NCBI RefSeq assembly: GCF_000739735.1
Contig: NZ_BBJF01000005.1
Coordinates: 434,001-498,000 of the forward strand
Direction: 5' to 3'
Source of the DNA: Paraburkholderia ginsengisoli NBRC 100965
GTDB taxonomy: Bacteria > Pseudomonadota > Gammaproteobacteria > Burkholderiales > Burkholderiaceae
DNA: 64,000 nt
Part shown: piece after piece, positions 18,370 through 27,292 of the stretch
Position numbering within the stretch: the stretch's first letter is position 1
Layout of the letters: the number at the start of each line of letters is the position of its first letter
Notes under the pieces: model-generated
Databases searched by the model: none
What the model saw: only the letters and a program-made list of their open reading frames with translations
Told to the model about the DNA's origin: nothing
Translations under genes and position numbers: made by a program

Positions 18370-20271
18370 TTACTGGTTGAAGATGTCGGAACCGAAAGTC
18401 GCGAGGTTCGGATCGTCCGCATAGCCCAGATATTCGGGGATACCGAAACGGTTTTCCAGGCTCTTGAGCAGCGAGTAGTGGTTGTAGCCGGTATCGGTAG
18501 TGGTGCCCGCCTTGATGAACGGCGACAGCAGCACTGCGCCCGTGCGGTCACCGCCAACGCCGTCATAGTGCATGCCGATCTGGATCAACTGGACAGTCGA
18601 CGGAAGCAGTGCGGTGTTGATGCCCAGCGTCGATGCGTAGGCAATCGGCAGCGTGGACATGACCTGGTCTTCGGGACGCTTGACGTTCGGACCAGCCTGC
18701 TGCGTGCAGCACGAAGCGCCCGGCAGATTGATCGTGAGATTCATCTGCGAGTAGCTGGAGTTGAACGACGTGGTCATCGGCGAGCTGGCCGCGTTGGACT
18801 CGTCGAAGTTGATGATGATCAGACCGTCCTGCTTGTAAGCCGCCGAAGCCTGAATAATCGGAACCCACTTCTTCAGGAACGCGTCGATCGAGGTCAGGCC
18901 GCCAGGCGCTCCGCTCTTGCAACCCTTGCCTGCCGCACCCGTGCCGTCGCCGTCGTGGCCGTCATCGCACAGGTTCGGCGTGATGAACACGAAGTTCGGC
19001 GTAGTGTCGACGGACTTCAGATCGTTCTCCAGGTTGTCGTCCAGATTCACGACGTGCTGGTCGCAATAGTTGATGTCGTCGATGATCGCGTGGAAGTACA
19101 CGAACGGATTGTGACGGGTCGCGTAGGCGTCGGCCTTGACGTCGCCGGATGCGGAACCTGCCTGAGCGGACTGGGTACCGTCGACGGCCTTCGCCGGATC
19201 CGAGCCGGCCAGCTTCGCGGTGCGGGTCGGGAAGCTGCACGACTTCGTGCCGTCACGGTTCAGATCGTTGCCCATATCGCCCATGTAACCCTTCCAGGTG
19301 AACTTGGCGTTATCGAGCTGGTTGCCGAGCGTCTTGACGCGGGCCGGATAGACGCATCCGCCACCGGCGTGACCGTTCGCATCCGTACCGGCCTTGAGGA
19401 CTTTCGGATTGGCGCTGTCGTTGCCGGCATCGACGATGTCGGACCATATGCTGAAGCAGTCGGTCTCGGTATCGACGGTCGAAGGCTGGCCGCTCATCAA
19501 CGAGATGTAGTTGTCCAGGCTGACGTGGCCGGTGCCGTAGTAGTTGGTCAGCAGCGCGCCTTGCGGAGCGAGCGACTTGAGATACGGGTCCTGGCCGCTG
19601 GTGGCCGAACCCGTACCAAACGATTCGTCGTAGTTCTTGTTTTCCAACGTGATCACGAAGACGTGACGAACAGCCTTTGAACCAACGACCGTCTTGATGT
19701 AGTCGTCGCTGGCGGCCTTCACGCTGGCAAGGCTGGTGTCGGTGTTGAAGTCGCCCAGCAGCTTGTCGGCGGACACGCCGCTGTATCGGGTCGCCAGCGT
19801 GCTCTTCGCGTCGCCCAGTACGGCGCCGCCTGCAACGAGCTGAGCCAGTTGCGTGGTGATGGCGCTCACGGTGCCGGTCGCGCCCTTGGGCGCGCGGAAG
19901 AACGCGCCGGAGCCGAACCGGGTGCCCATGTCTTTACCATTGGCATCGTTTTCCTGGGCGTTGGTCAGATCGGCGACCACGTTCTTCCAGCTGCCGTTGC
20001 TCTTGTCGCCAATCGAGAATTTGCCCTTGGCGTCACTCGACGTAGTCGGTTCGTCGCTGTCGCACTTGCCGTTGTCGTTCAGGTCGAGACAGACCCTGGC
20101 ATTCTGGATGTAGCTGCCGAGTACCTGACCGGAAACCTTCGGCGTCGAGTCCTCGGTCGTACCGTCGACGTTCCCGCCACAGGCGGTCAAACCGGCTGCG
20201 ACGCCGATGCTGGCCAGCAGGGCAAAGGCACCCTTTCGCCACATCAAGTTCTTGCTCTTCGATAAAGTCAC
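18370..20271 (-). CDS. Phosphoesterase-family (AcpA-like acid phosphatase/PLC superfamily) lipoprotein
   Basis: Exported phosphoesterase of about 633 residues in the alkaline-phosphatase-like phosphoesterase family. Motifs: HVFVITLENKNYDESFG (metal/nucleophile region), GTGHVSLDNYISLMSGQ, a PNFVFITPNLCDDGHDG region and IIINFDES near the C-terminus. GTG 20271 is preferred over ATG 20316 because GGGA precedes it and the sequence then gives a lipoprotein signal with lipobox LTAC (Cys31). Between signal and catalytic domain is a segment with DLNDNGKCDSDE, resembling a calcium-binding loop in a beta-sandwich module. A Pho-box match upstream suggests phosphate-starvation control, and the di-haem peroxidase gene follows after 7 bases. 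The exact substrate (phosphomonoester or phospholipid) is not settled. Confidence 0.9.
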   Translation of the reverse strand: MTLSKSKNLMWRKGAFALLASIGVAAGLTACGGNVDGTTEDSTPKVSGQVLGSYIQNARVCLDLNDNGKCDSDEPTTSSDAKGKFSIGDKSNGSWKNVVADLTNAQENDANGKDMGTRFGSGAFFRAPKGATGTVSAITTQLAQLVAGGAVLGDAKSTLATRYSGVSADKLLGDFNTDTSLASVKAASDDYIKTVVGSKAVRHVFVITLENKNYDESFGTGSATSGQDPYLKSLAPQGALLTNYYGTGHVSLDNYISLMSGQPSTVDTETDCFSIWSDIVDAGNDSANPKVLKAGTDANGHAGGGCVYPARVKTLGNQLDNAKFTWKGYMGDMGNDLNRDGTKSCSFPTRTAKLAGSDPAKAVDGTQSAQAGSASGDVKADAYATRHNPFVYFHAIIDDINYCDQHVVNLDDNLENDLKSVDTTPNFVFITPNLCDDGHDGDGTGAAGKGCKSGAPGGLTSIDAFLKKWVPIIQASAAYKQDGLIIINFDESNAASSPMTTSFNSSYSQMNLTINLPGASCCTQQAGPNVKRPEDQVMSTLPIAYASTLGINTALLPSTVQLIQIGMHYDGVGGDRTGAVLLSPFIKAGTTTDTGYNHYSLLKSLENRFGIPEYLGYADDPNLATFGSDIFNQ

Positions 20272-20357
20272 GTGGGGTTCCCGTCGTATGCCGGGCAAGC
20301 AGCGTCTTTGCGCCACTTCGCCCGATTGGTGGATTTATTGCATCGGCGCAGGAGCTT

Positions 20358-20385
20358 AAGTCAGTTATATGAAAGTACCGTTACA
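20358..20385 (-). promoter_or_regulatory. Candidate Pho box upstream of the phosphoesterase gene
   Basis: Read on the minus strand, CTTTCATATAACTGACTT (20375-20358) matches 16 of 18 positions of the PhoB consensus CTKTCATAWAWCTGTCAY. A third 11-bp unit, TGTAACGGTAC, precedes it in register. It lies about 87 bases before the proposed GTG start and points toward that gene. Confidence 0.68.
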
Positions 20386-20455
20386 TCCGGGTAATGGGTT
20401 GGGAGTGCGGGCATCGCAGTTGCTCCCCGCAACCTGAGGCAAACCGACGGAGTGC

Positions 20456-21727
20456 ATGCGCATGAGTTCAGGGCCCGCAGCCACCGCCGATAAAGCGGCC
20501 AGTCCGGACCGGACGCCTGTCCATCGCGGCAGTCTGCGCGGTCTCGACGGCCTGAACTTTCTGATGGCGGATGTACGGGACGGGCTGGGGCCGTTTCTGT
20601 CCGTATTTCTGATGGGCAGTCAGCACTGGAGCTCGGGCAACATCGGCATCGTGATGGCGGCGAGCAGCCTTTCTGCGGCGGTTTGCCAGATTCCATCGGG
20701 CATGCTGGTCGATTCGCTCCGGGCGAAGCGCCTGCTGATCGCGCTATCCGGTCTCCTGGTCGCTGCCGCGTGCCTGTCGATCGCGGCGTTTCCGCGTCTG
20801 CCCGTCGTGCTCGGCGCGCAGATCGTCCTTGGCGCTGCGGCAGCAATCATTCCACCGTGCATTGCCGCGCTCAGTCTCGGCATCGTCGGACACAGGTTGC
20901 TGCCGGCGCGGGTCGCGCGCAACGAGAGCTTCAATCACGCGGGGAACTTCACGGCGGCTACGCTGGCGGGCGCACTCGGCCAGTTTGCAGGCGTGTACTG
21001 GCTTTTTTATCTGGTGTGCGGTTTCGCGGTAGCAAGCGCCCTCGTCGTGCTGCTGATCGATCCGCGCGACATCGATCACGAGTTGGCGCGCGGCGGTGAA
21101 ACGACGCGCGCCCAAGGCGACGCGCATCGCCCGGCGCCATTCATCGATCTCTGGCGCGACCGGCGGCTGCGCATTTTTCTGTTGACGGTCGTGCTGTTTC
21201 ACTTCGGCAATGCGGCGATGCTGCCGCTCGCAGGCCAACGGATAGCGAAAGTGCATCCGGGTATGGACGTGATCGCGCTCGGCGCGTGCGTGATTGCCGC
21301 GCAACTCGTGATGATCGCGGTCGCAGCCATGGTTGGACGCGCGTTGAAAGCCGCCGTCGGCAGAAAGACGATTTTCCTCGTCGCGCTCACGATTTTGCCG
21401 GTGCGCGGGCTGCTGTACTGTCTGACGGCCAATCCCTATGCCATTGTCGCTATCCAACTGCTCGATGGCGTTGCTGCCGGCATCTTCGGGGTGGTTGCGG
21501 TGGTGATCACGTCGGACCTGATGCGCGGCACCGGGCGCTTCAATCTCGCGCAAGGACTGATGGCGCTGTGCGTCGGCATCGGGGCGGCGCTGAGCAATGT
21601 GGTAGGCGGCCTCGTCGTCGATCGCTTCGGCTTTGTCACGGCGTATCTGATCCTCGCGTCGATCGCCGCGGTCGCGTTGATCGTGTTCGCGTGCCTGATG
21701 CCGGAGACCGGATGCCAGGACGCTTAA
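20456..21727 (+). CDS. MFS transporter
   Basis: Integral inner-membrane protein of 423 residues with about 12 hydrophobic segments and a central cytoplasmic loop around 205-230, as in the major facilitator superfamily. The N-terminal half carries a loop resembling the MFS A-motif (GMLVDSLRAKRLL). Substrate is not evident. GGAG lies 4 bases before ATG 20456 and 10 bases before ATG 20462, so either start may be used. It is divergent from the phosphoesterase gene and convergent with the cytochrome c gene. Confidence 0.88.
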   Translation: MRMSSGPAATADKAASPDRTPVHRGSLRGLDGLNFLMADVRDGLGPFLSVFLMGSQHWSSGNIGIVMAASSLSAAVCQIPSGMLVDSLRAKRLLIALSGLLVAAACLSIAAFPRLPVVLGAQIVLGAAAAIIPPCIAALSLGIVGHRLLPARVARNESFNHAGNFTAATLAGALGQFAGVYWLFYLVCGFAVASALVVLLIDPRDIDHELARGGETTRAQGDAHRPAPFIDLWRDRRLRIFLLTVVLFHFGNAAMLPLAGQRIAKVHPGMDVIALGACVIAAQLVMIAVAAMVGRALKAAVGRKTIFLVALTILPVRGLLYCLTANPYAIVAIQLLDGVAAGIFGVVAVVITSDLMRGTGRFNLAQGLMALCVGIGAALSNVVGGLVVDRFGFVTAYLILASIAAVALIVFACLMPETGCQDA

Positions 21728-21754
21728 TCGGAATTTCAGCGTTGAAACTGAAGC

Positions 21755-21794
21755 TCGCGTGGCCACGCCACGCATCGATAGCGATGCCACGCGA
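21755..21794. terminator. Hairpin between convergent MFS and cytochrome c genes
   Basis: Inverted repeat TCGCGTGGC / GCCACGCGA (9 bp) enclosing a smaller palindrome (ATCG/CGAT) and GCGTGGCCACGC. There is no T tract, so it may act as a weak bidirectional or Rho-assisted terminator. Confidence 0.45.
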
Positions 21795-21796
21795 AC

Positions 21797-22216
21797 TCAG
21801 CGCAGACTTCTCACCTGGCTCGGCGTGACACTTCCGGCAAAGCGATTGCCGAAATGGGTTCTCGTGTAGTTGACGACGGCCGCGACCTGATCGTCATTCA
21901 TCGCGTCGCCGAACGCCGGCATCGCCTTTCGGCCGTGCAGTACGTTGACGATGACGTAGGGTGCCGCTTCGACTGCCGGGTTGTCGGCGAGCGCCGGGTA
22001 GTGACCCGCGCCCTGGGCGCCTTTTCCATCCGGCATATGGCATCCCGCGCAGGTCGCGTTGTAAAGCGCCTCGCCGCTTTGTTCGGTGAAGCGGTAGCCC
22101 GGCGAAATCGTGAAGGCGTGCGGTACGTCCTGTGCCACGGCCTGAGCCGATACGGTCGCGGCTCCGATCAGCAAGGCGAGCAGCATCACGCTGAAGATCC
22201 ACGTCGACCTATCCAT
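21797..22216 (-). CDS. Small periplasmic mono-haem cytochrome c
   Basis: Class I cytochrome c of 139 residues with a Sec signal (WIFSVMLLALLIGAATVSAQA) and one haem motif CAGCH; KAMPAFGDAMNDDQ supplies the distal Met ligand and VAAVVNYTRTHFGN the typical C-terminal helix. ATG 22216 is chosen because GGAGA lies 7 bases upstream and it overlaps the end of the flavin oxidase gene by 8 bases, indicating coupled translation. The context suggests it accepts electrons from that flavoenzyme in the periplasm (inference). Confidence 0.9.
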   Translation of the reverse strand: MDRSTWIFSVMLLALLIGAATVSAQAVAQDVPHAFTISPGYRFTEQSGEALYNATCAGCHMPDGKGAQGAGHYPALADNPAVEAAPYVIVNVLHGRKAMPAFGDAMNDDQVAAVVNYTRTHFGNRFAGSVTPSQVRSLR

Positions 22217-23801
22217 TGACGATTCTCCGATGCAGGCGAGTGATCGCATCCAGCGACGACAGCACGGCGCCTTCCTGCCATGCCGGGATATGGGAGGCGT
22301 GCTCGCCGGCAAGGACGATTCGTCCATCGATCTGACAGAGATTCGCGTAATGCGCCTGTCTCAACTCATCCGTCCACGCGGCGAAGCAGCCATTCGTAAA
22401 CGGCGATCGGCTCCAGCTCATCGCGAAGCCGTTCTGGTACTCGCGCGCGTACTGCGGATGAATCTGGCTGCCCTGGCTCAATGCCACCGCGATCCGTTCG
22501 GCAGGAGGCAGCGCACCGATCTCATAGCTGGCGGGCCCCCACATGTAGGCGCCGAGCAGCACTGCGGGACCGCTCGATCCGTACCCTGTTGCCGGATAGC
22601 CGATCGTCGAGACCGGCAGGTCGGTATGCGTAATGCCGCCGTAGATCTGTTCGTCTTCTTCCCAGAATCGCCGGCCGAATTGCAACCCGATTTTCACCGA
22701 TGTCTCGTAGGGCACCGCATCGATCGCCGCACGCATGGCCGGGCCGACCGCGATGTCGATCTCACTCAGAATCGACAGCGGAATGGTGCACACCAGCCAG
22801 TCCGCGTGCTCGTTCCGTTCCGTTCGGGTGGTCGTATCGGTATAGCGCACCGTGACGCCTTGCTCGTGCTGCAAGATGGCCGTGACTCTGGCGTTGAGCA
22901 CGACGGCGCTCGCGACCTGCGAATAAAGCGCATGGGCAATCCTGTCCATGCCGCCGACGGGCTGGAAAATCGCGCTCTGGTAGTCCTGCTCGTTCCCGGA
23001 CGAGAGCCATTGCCACAAATGCGATGCAAGCAAGGCGTCGCGCGGGAGCAGATCCGACGGCACGGCCCTGGGCATCAGCCCACCGCCATGCGCGATCGCG
23101 AAACCACGGCGTTCACTGCTTCGCCGGCTTGCCTCATAGCGACCTTCCCGACCGAGCGCACCCCATTGGCGCAGGGATTCGAGTAGCAGATGCGCATCTT
23201 CGGCCGACAACGCCTCATCGAGTGCGTCCTTGCGGATTGCTTTGGAAAGCAGTTCGGCGACATAGCCTTGATAGTCGGTCTGCACCGCCCGGAATCGCTG
23301 CGGCTTGCCACCGAAAGCCTCCGTCGAATGCAGGTACGCGTTGTAATTGACCTGGATGAACGGCTCGAGCGGCACCTTCAGGCGCCTGGCGTAGTCGAGT
23401 ACGCCCTGGTGATGATACGGAATGCGCCACGGCCCCGGGTTCAGATAAAGCCCGTCGGCGAAATCGCAGTACTGGGTGGCGCCGCCCAGTTCGGTATAAC
23501 GATCACCACCCCTGACAGTCCAGGCCCGACCACCGGCGCGGTCGTTGTACTCGAGCACCTGCACGTGGTAGCCCGCGTTCCTCAACTCGAAGGCCGCGAC
23601 GAGGCCAGCCATGCCCGCGCCGAGCACGAGAATGCGCGTTCCTTTGGGCGCGCCGTCGAGTCTGATCGGTCCGGCGTAGGTCGAGGTAGCGGCAAAACCG
23701 AGCGTGCTCATGCCTTGCATCATGGCGGCCGCGCCGAGGTTCTTGCCGATCAGCGTCAGCAGGTGCCGGCGACTCATCGCATTTGCGGTCATTCTCGACA
23801 T
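22209..23801 (-). CDS. Tat-exported flavin-containing amine oxidase
   Basis: FAD-dependent amine oxidase/dehydrogenase of about 530 residues. The N-terminus MSRRHLLTLIGKNLGAAAMM is a twin-arginine-type signal, indicating export of the folded FAD protein. The FAD-binding motif ILVLGAGMAGLVAAFEL is followed by NDRAGGRAWT, and the C-terminal FAD contact is GRIVLAGEHASHIPAWQEGA. It resembles L-amino-acid oxidases and monoamine oxidases. ATG 23801, 23792 and 23777 are all possible starts; none has a good ribosome-binding site. The downstream cytochrome c gene overlaps by 8 bases, so electrons may go to cytochrome c instead of oxygen (inference). Confidence 0.9.
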   Translation of the reverse strand: MSRMTANAMSRRHLLTLIGKNLGAAAMMQGMSTLGFAATSTYAGPIRLDGAPKGTRILVLGAGMAGLVAAFELRNAGYHVQVLEYNDRAGGRAWTVRGGDRYTELGGATQYCDFADGLYLNPGPWRIPYHHQGVLDYARRLKVPLEPFIQVNYNAYLHSTEAFGGKPQRFRAVQTDYQGYVAELLSKAIRKDALDEALSAEDAHLLLESLRQWGALGREGRYEASRRSSERRGFAIAHGGGLMPRAVPSDLLPRDALLASHLWQWLSSGNEQDYQSAIFQPVGGMDRIAHALYSQVASAVVLNARVTAILQHEQGVTVRYTDTTTRTERNEHADWLVCTIPLSILSEIDIAVGPAMRAAIDAVPYETSVKIGLQFGRRFWEEDEQIYGGITHTDLPVSTIGYPATGYGSSGPAVLLGAYMWGPASYEIGALPPAERIAVALSQGSQIHPQYAREYQNGFAMSWSRSPFTNGCFAAWTDELRQAHYANLCQIDGRIVLAGEHASHIPAWQEGAVLSSLDAITRLHRRIVNG

Positions 23802-24073
23802 AAGGACGTGGTGCCCGACTGGAGAGAAACGATGGCGAACGAACCAGATGGCGTCGCGGATTGCCACGGCCCAAGTCATCTGGATTTGCATGGTTGGGGA
23901 TCGCGTCTGGGCGTACCGCAACGGACCAGTCATTTTATGCGATCACCCGTTGGGCGTCGTGGATCGAACGCGAGAAATGCCGGCGGTGAGAGAACGATGT
24001 GGGTGGTGGCGCCTCCAGTTGTGGCGCGGACGTCAGGAAGTTGCCCACTTCCGCTGAACTCGCCCATTGCAAA

Positions 24074-24973
24074 TCAGGCACGACGTTGAGCGGTTCTCTC
24101 CTTCACCTTCTCCCGAACGAACTCCACGAACGCGCTCGTGAGACGCGACAACGGCTGCCTGTCGGATGTGACGGCACCGTATTCAAACGGAATGGCGGGC
24201 GCAAAGCCATGGACCGACACTCCCTCGCTCAAGTAATCGGTCGATACCGGATCGATGACCGAAACGCCCGCGCCGCGCGCGACAAACGTTGCTATCGCCG
24301 CTGACAACTGGCACTCCGCGCTCATCACGCGTTCAATTTGCCGCTCGGCGAAGATATCGTCGACAATGCGCCGCGTATCGTACTCCCGCGGAAACGAAAT
24401 GAACTTCTCGCCGGCCAGGTCTTCGGGGGTAATGACCCGCTTGCGCGAAAGCCGGTGTCCCTTGGGCAAGATGCATTTCATATCAGCGCTGAACAACGTC
24501 TCGAGTCGTACGCCGGGCTGCCATGTCGTGTACGTCACGAATCCGATGTCGCATTGCTCGCTTGCCACAAGCTCTCCAACCATCTTCGTGCCGTGAACGA
24601 GTAGCGACACGGTCACGCCATCGTGTGCCTGTGTGAAATCGGTAATCCACTCCGGTAGCAGGTTCAACGCCAATGCGGGCGCCGCCGCGATGTTCAGCGA
24701 TCCCCGTGTGAGCGAGCGAATCTGCTGTGCCGCATGGGCGATGCGCTCGACGCCGACAAATGAGCGCTCCACTTCCTGATAGAGCAGCAGCGCGTCCGAC
24801 GTGGGGAACAGTCGGCCTTTTTCACGTGTGAACAGGCTGAAGCCGATTTCCGTCTCCAGATCGAGGATCAGGCGTGTCACGGCCGGTTGCGTGATGTGCA
24901 GCATCTCGGCTGCCCGCGTAATCGACTGCCGCAGGATCACGGCCCGGAAAGCTTCAAGCTGCCGGCTCTTCAT
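24074..24973 (-). CDS. LysR-family transcriptional regulator
   Basis: LTTR of 299 residues: helix-turn-helix near the N-terminus (SITRAAEMLHITQPAVTRLI) and an effector domain. ATG 24973 has GGAG six bases upstream; the open frame continues further upstream but without coding features. It is divergent from the ABC-dehydrogenase operon, which it probably controls, and lies 272 bases upstream of the flavin amine oxidase on the same strand, so it could influence both. Confidence 0.93.
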   Translation of the reverse strand: MKSRQLEAFRAVILRQSITRAAEMLHITQPAVTRLILDLETEIGFSLFTREKGRLFPTSDALLLYQEVERSFVGVERIAHAAQQIRSLTRGSLNIAAAPALALNLLPEWITDFTQAHDGVTVSLLVHGTKMVGELVASEQCDIGFVTYTTWQPGVRLETLFSADMKCILPKGHRLSRKRVITPEDLAGEKFISFPREYDTRRIVDDIFAERQIERVMSAECQLSAAIATFVARGAGVSVIDPVSTDYLSEGVSVHGFAPAIPFEYGAVTSDRQPLSRLTSAFVEFVREKVKERTAQRRA

Positions 24974-25007
24974 TCCTTGCTCCATAACATTTAGGCATCG
25001 ATAAGCA

Positions 25008-25022
25008 CAAATTTCTAATTTG
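25008..25022. promoter_or_regulatory. Candidate LysR operator palindrome
   Basis: CAAATT-TCT-AATTTG is a perfect inverted repeat with a 3-bp spacer in the 140-base region between the divergent LysR gene and the ABC operon. LysR proteins often bind such AT-rich interrupted palindromes; binding is not shown. Confidence 0.4.
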
Positions 25023-25113
25023 ACGGTGTTGATTTGGCGCACAAAACTGTCTTCGTCGCCGAAATGGGCAGGATAAACATCAGCATAACATTCCAACATC
25101 GATGGAGAACTCA

Positions 25114-26142
25114 ATGCGCAAACGTATCGTCCCGATCATGCTCGCCAGCGCTCTTGCTGCCACGCAGGCCCACGCCGAGCCGACGCTCTACGTCGGCGCC
25201 TTCGGCGGATCCTTCGAACAACTCCTGCGGGAAAAGATCATTCCGCCGTTCGAGAAGGCCAACAACGTCAAGGTAGTCGTCGTTCCGGGCGATTCCACGA
25301 CAACTATGGCGCGGCTTCAGGCGCAAAAAGGCAGACAGAGCCTCGACGTCGTGTTTCTCGACGACGGTCCGATGTATCAGGCGATCCAGCTCGGCTTTTG
25401 CGACACCCCCACCGACGCGCCGGTCTACAGGAACCTGTACGACGTCGCCCGTTTCAAGAGCAACAAGGCGGTGACGATCGGGCTGAACGCCACCGGCCTC
25501 GTCTACAACGAGCGCCTGTTTGCCGCGAAGGGGTGGGCGCCGCCGACCTCATGGCACGACCTCGCCGACCCGCGCTACAAAGGCAAGGTCGAATTTCCCA
25601 CGATCAGCAACGGCTACGGCTTGCAGGCGCTGATCGTGCTCGCCCGTCTGAACGGCGGCAGCGAGCAGAACATCCAGCCTGGTTTCGACACGGTGAAGAC
25701 ATCGATCGCACCGAACGTGCTGTCGTTCGATCCGTCGCCGGGAAAAATCTCCGAACTGTTCCAGACGGACACCATTGCGCTTGCGGCATGGGGCGATGGC
25801 CGCACGCAGGCGTTGCGCAACCAGGGCGTGCCGGTCAAGTTCGTCGCGCCAAAAGAAGGCGCGGTGGTGCTGGGTCTGAGCATGTGCCCGGTCAAACACG
25901 ACGCGCCGAACGATCTCGCCCAGAAGTTCGTGCAGTTCTCGTTGTCACCGGAAATCCAGGCGATGTACGCGGAAGAAGAGGGTGTCGCGCCGGTCAACAA
26001 GCTCACCCAGTTGACGCCGGCGGTCGCCGCGCGTGTCTCGGCTCCCGGTGCCGTCGCGAAGATGCTCAAGGTCGACTGGGACGTGGTCAACGACAAGCGC
26101 GCGACGTGGACCCAGCAATGGAATCGTGACGTAGAACGCTGA
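25114..26142 (+). CDS. ABC transporter periplasmic substrate-binding protein (PotD/spermidine-type)
   Basis: Extracellular solute-binding protein of 342 residues with a Sec signal ending AQAHA. The fold is of the polyamine/Fe-type binding-protein group (YVGAFGGSFEQLLREKIIPP near the mature N-terminus, SWHDLADPRYKGKV centrally). ATG 25114 has GGAG seven bases upstream and replaces the in-frame ATG at 25102. First gene of an operon with ATPase, two permeases and an amine-type dehydrogenase, so the ligand is probably a small amine, amino-acid derivative or opine (inference). Confidence 0.92.
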   Translation: MRKRIVPIMLASALAATQAHAEPTLYVGAFGGSFEQLLREKIIPPFEKANNVKVVVVPGDSTTTMARLQAQKGRQSLDVVFLDDGPMYQAIQLGFCDTPTDAPVYRNLYDVARFKSNKAVTIGLNATGLVYNERLFAAKGWAPPTSWHDLADPRYKGKVEFPTISNGYGLQALIVLARLNGGSEQNIQPGFDTVKTSIAPNVLSFDPSPGKISELFQTDTIALAAWGDGRTQALRNQGVPVKFVAPKEGAVVLGLSMCPVKHDAPNDLAQKFVQFSLSPEIQAMYAEEEGVAPVNKLTQLTPAVAARVSAPGAVAKMLKVDWDVVNDKRATWTQQWNRDVER

Positions 26143-26227
26143 TTGGTCATCGGCACCTGAAAGCGGCGGGCGACGCCGCCAGGTGCCTTTCCGTTGTCGC
26201 CAGAGGAATCGCAGGGTCCACCCAGTC

Positions 26228-27292
26228 ATGACTTATTTACGGATCGAACGCCTGAACAAGCAGTACGGCGAGACTGTCGTGGTCGACGGTCTCAGCATCG
26301 ACGTCGCGCGCGGCGAGTTCGTCTCCCTGCTTGGACCATCGGGTTGCGGCAAGACGACGACCCTGCAGATGATCGCCGGTTTCGTCGAACCTACATCGGG
26401 CGATATCAGCCTCGAAGGCCGATCGCTTCTCGGCACACCGCCTGCCAGGCGCGGGCTCGGCATCGTGTTCCAGAGTTACGCGTTGTTTGCTCACATGACG
26501 ATTGCGGAGAACGTCGAGTTCGGGCTGCAGATGAGGCGCGTCGATCGGGCAGCGCGCAAGCGCCGGTGCGTCGCCGCGCTCGACCTGGTTCAACTCGGCC
26601 GCCATGCCGCGAAATACCCGCGCGAACTGTCGGGAGGGCAACGTCAGCGAGTCGCGCTCGCACGCGCGTTGGTCATCGAGCCGCCATTGCTGCTGCTCGA
26701 CGAGCCGCTGTCCAACCTCGACGCGAAACTGCGTCACGACATGCAGGCCGAGTTACGCGCAATCCAGCAGAAGGTCGGCACCACCACCATCATGGTCACG
26801 CACGACCAGGCTGAAGCATTGGCAATCAGCGATCGCGTCGCGCTACTGGATCAGGGCGCCGTGGTCCGCTTCGATACGCCGACCGGCATCTATGACGATC
26901 CCCGCAGTCTCTTCGCCGCGGACTTTATCGGCCGCGCCAATGTGCTGCACGGACAGGTGACGCACGACGGCGTGGCGCGGGTGCTCAAAGTAGGGCCCGC
27001 GAGTCTGCCGCTCGACGCGCCGCACGCGTGCGGCGAATACGCGTTCTCGCTACGTCCCGAGCGCATCGAGCTGGTCGCAAGCGGGGCAGGACACGTGGAC
27101 GGGCTGGTCAAAGCGTGCGCGTTTCACGGCAACTGCTGGTCGGTCAACGTGAGTACCGATATCGGCGAGCTGCAGGTCCAGCTTGCGAATGGTGGCGGCC
27201 ACGTGGCGAAGGTGGGAGACGCGGTCGGGCTCAATTGGCCCGGCGGCGCGCTGCGTCCGCTCGCACCGCGTACCGTGGGGGCCACGCGATGA
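26228..27292 (+). CDS. ABC transporter ATP-binding protein (PotA/FbpC-type)
   Basis: Importer ATPase of 354 residues. Walker A GPSGCGKTT is at 36-44, the Q-loop in VFQSYALF, signature LSGGQRQR near 134, Walker B LLLLDEP near 156 and the switch His in VTHDQAEA. The C-terminal region (VLHGQVTHDG onward) is a TOBE-type domain that often senses substrate. Its stop overlaps the permease start (ATGA). Confidence 0.95.
   Translation: MTYLRIERLNKQYGETVVVDGLSIDVARGEFVSLLGPSGCGKTTTLQMIAGFVEPTSGDISLEGRSLLGTPPARRGLGIVFQSYALFAHMTIAENVEFGLQMRRVDRAARKRRCVAALDLVQLGRHAAKYPRELSGGQRQRVALARALVIEPPLLLLDEPLSNLDAKLRHDMQAELRAIQQKVGTTTIMVTHDQAEALAISDRVALLDQGAVVRFDTPTGIYDDPRSLFAADFIGRANVLHGQVTHDGVARVLKVGPASLPLDAPHACGEYAFSLRPERIELVASGAGHVDGLVKACAFHGNCWSVNVSTDIGELQVQLANGGGHVAKVGDAVGLNWPGGALRPLAPRTVGATR

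Noticed and set aside
18160..19680. Plus-strand frame of 506 codons opposite the peroxidase and phosphoesterase
   Set aside because: Mirrors the coding strand of two recognised lipoproteins; Val/Arg-rich composition and no signal or motif.
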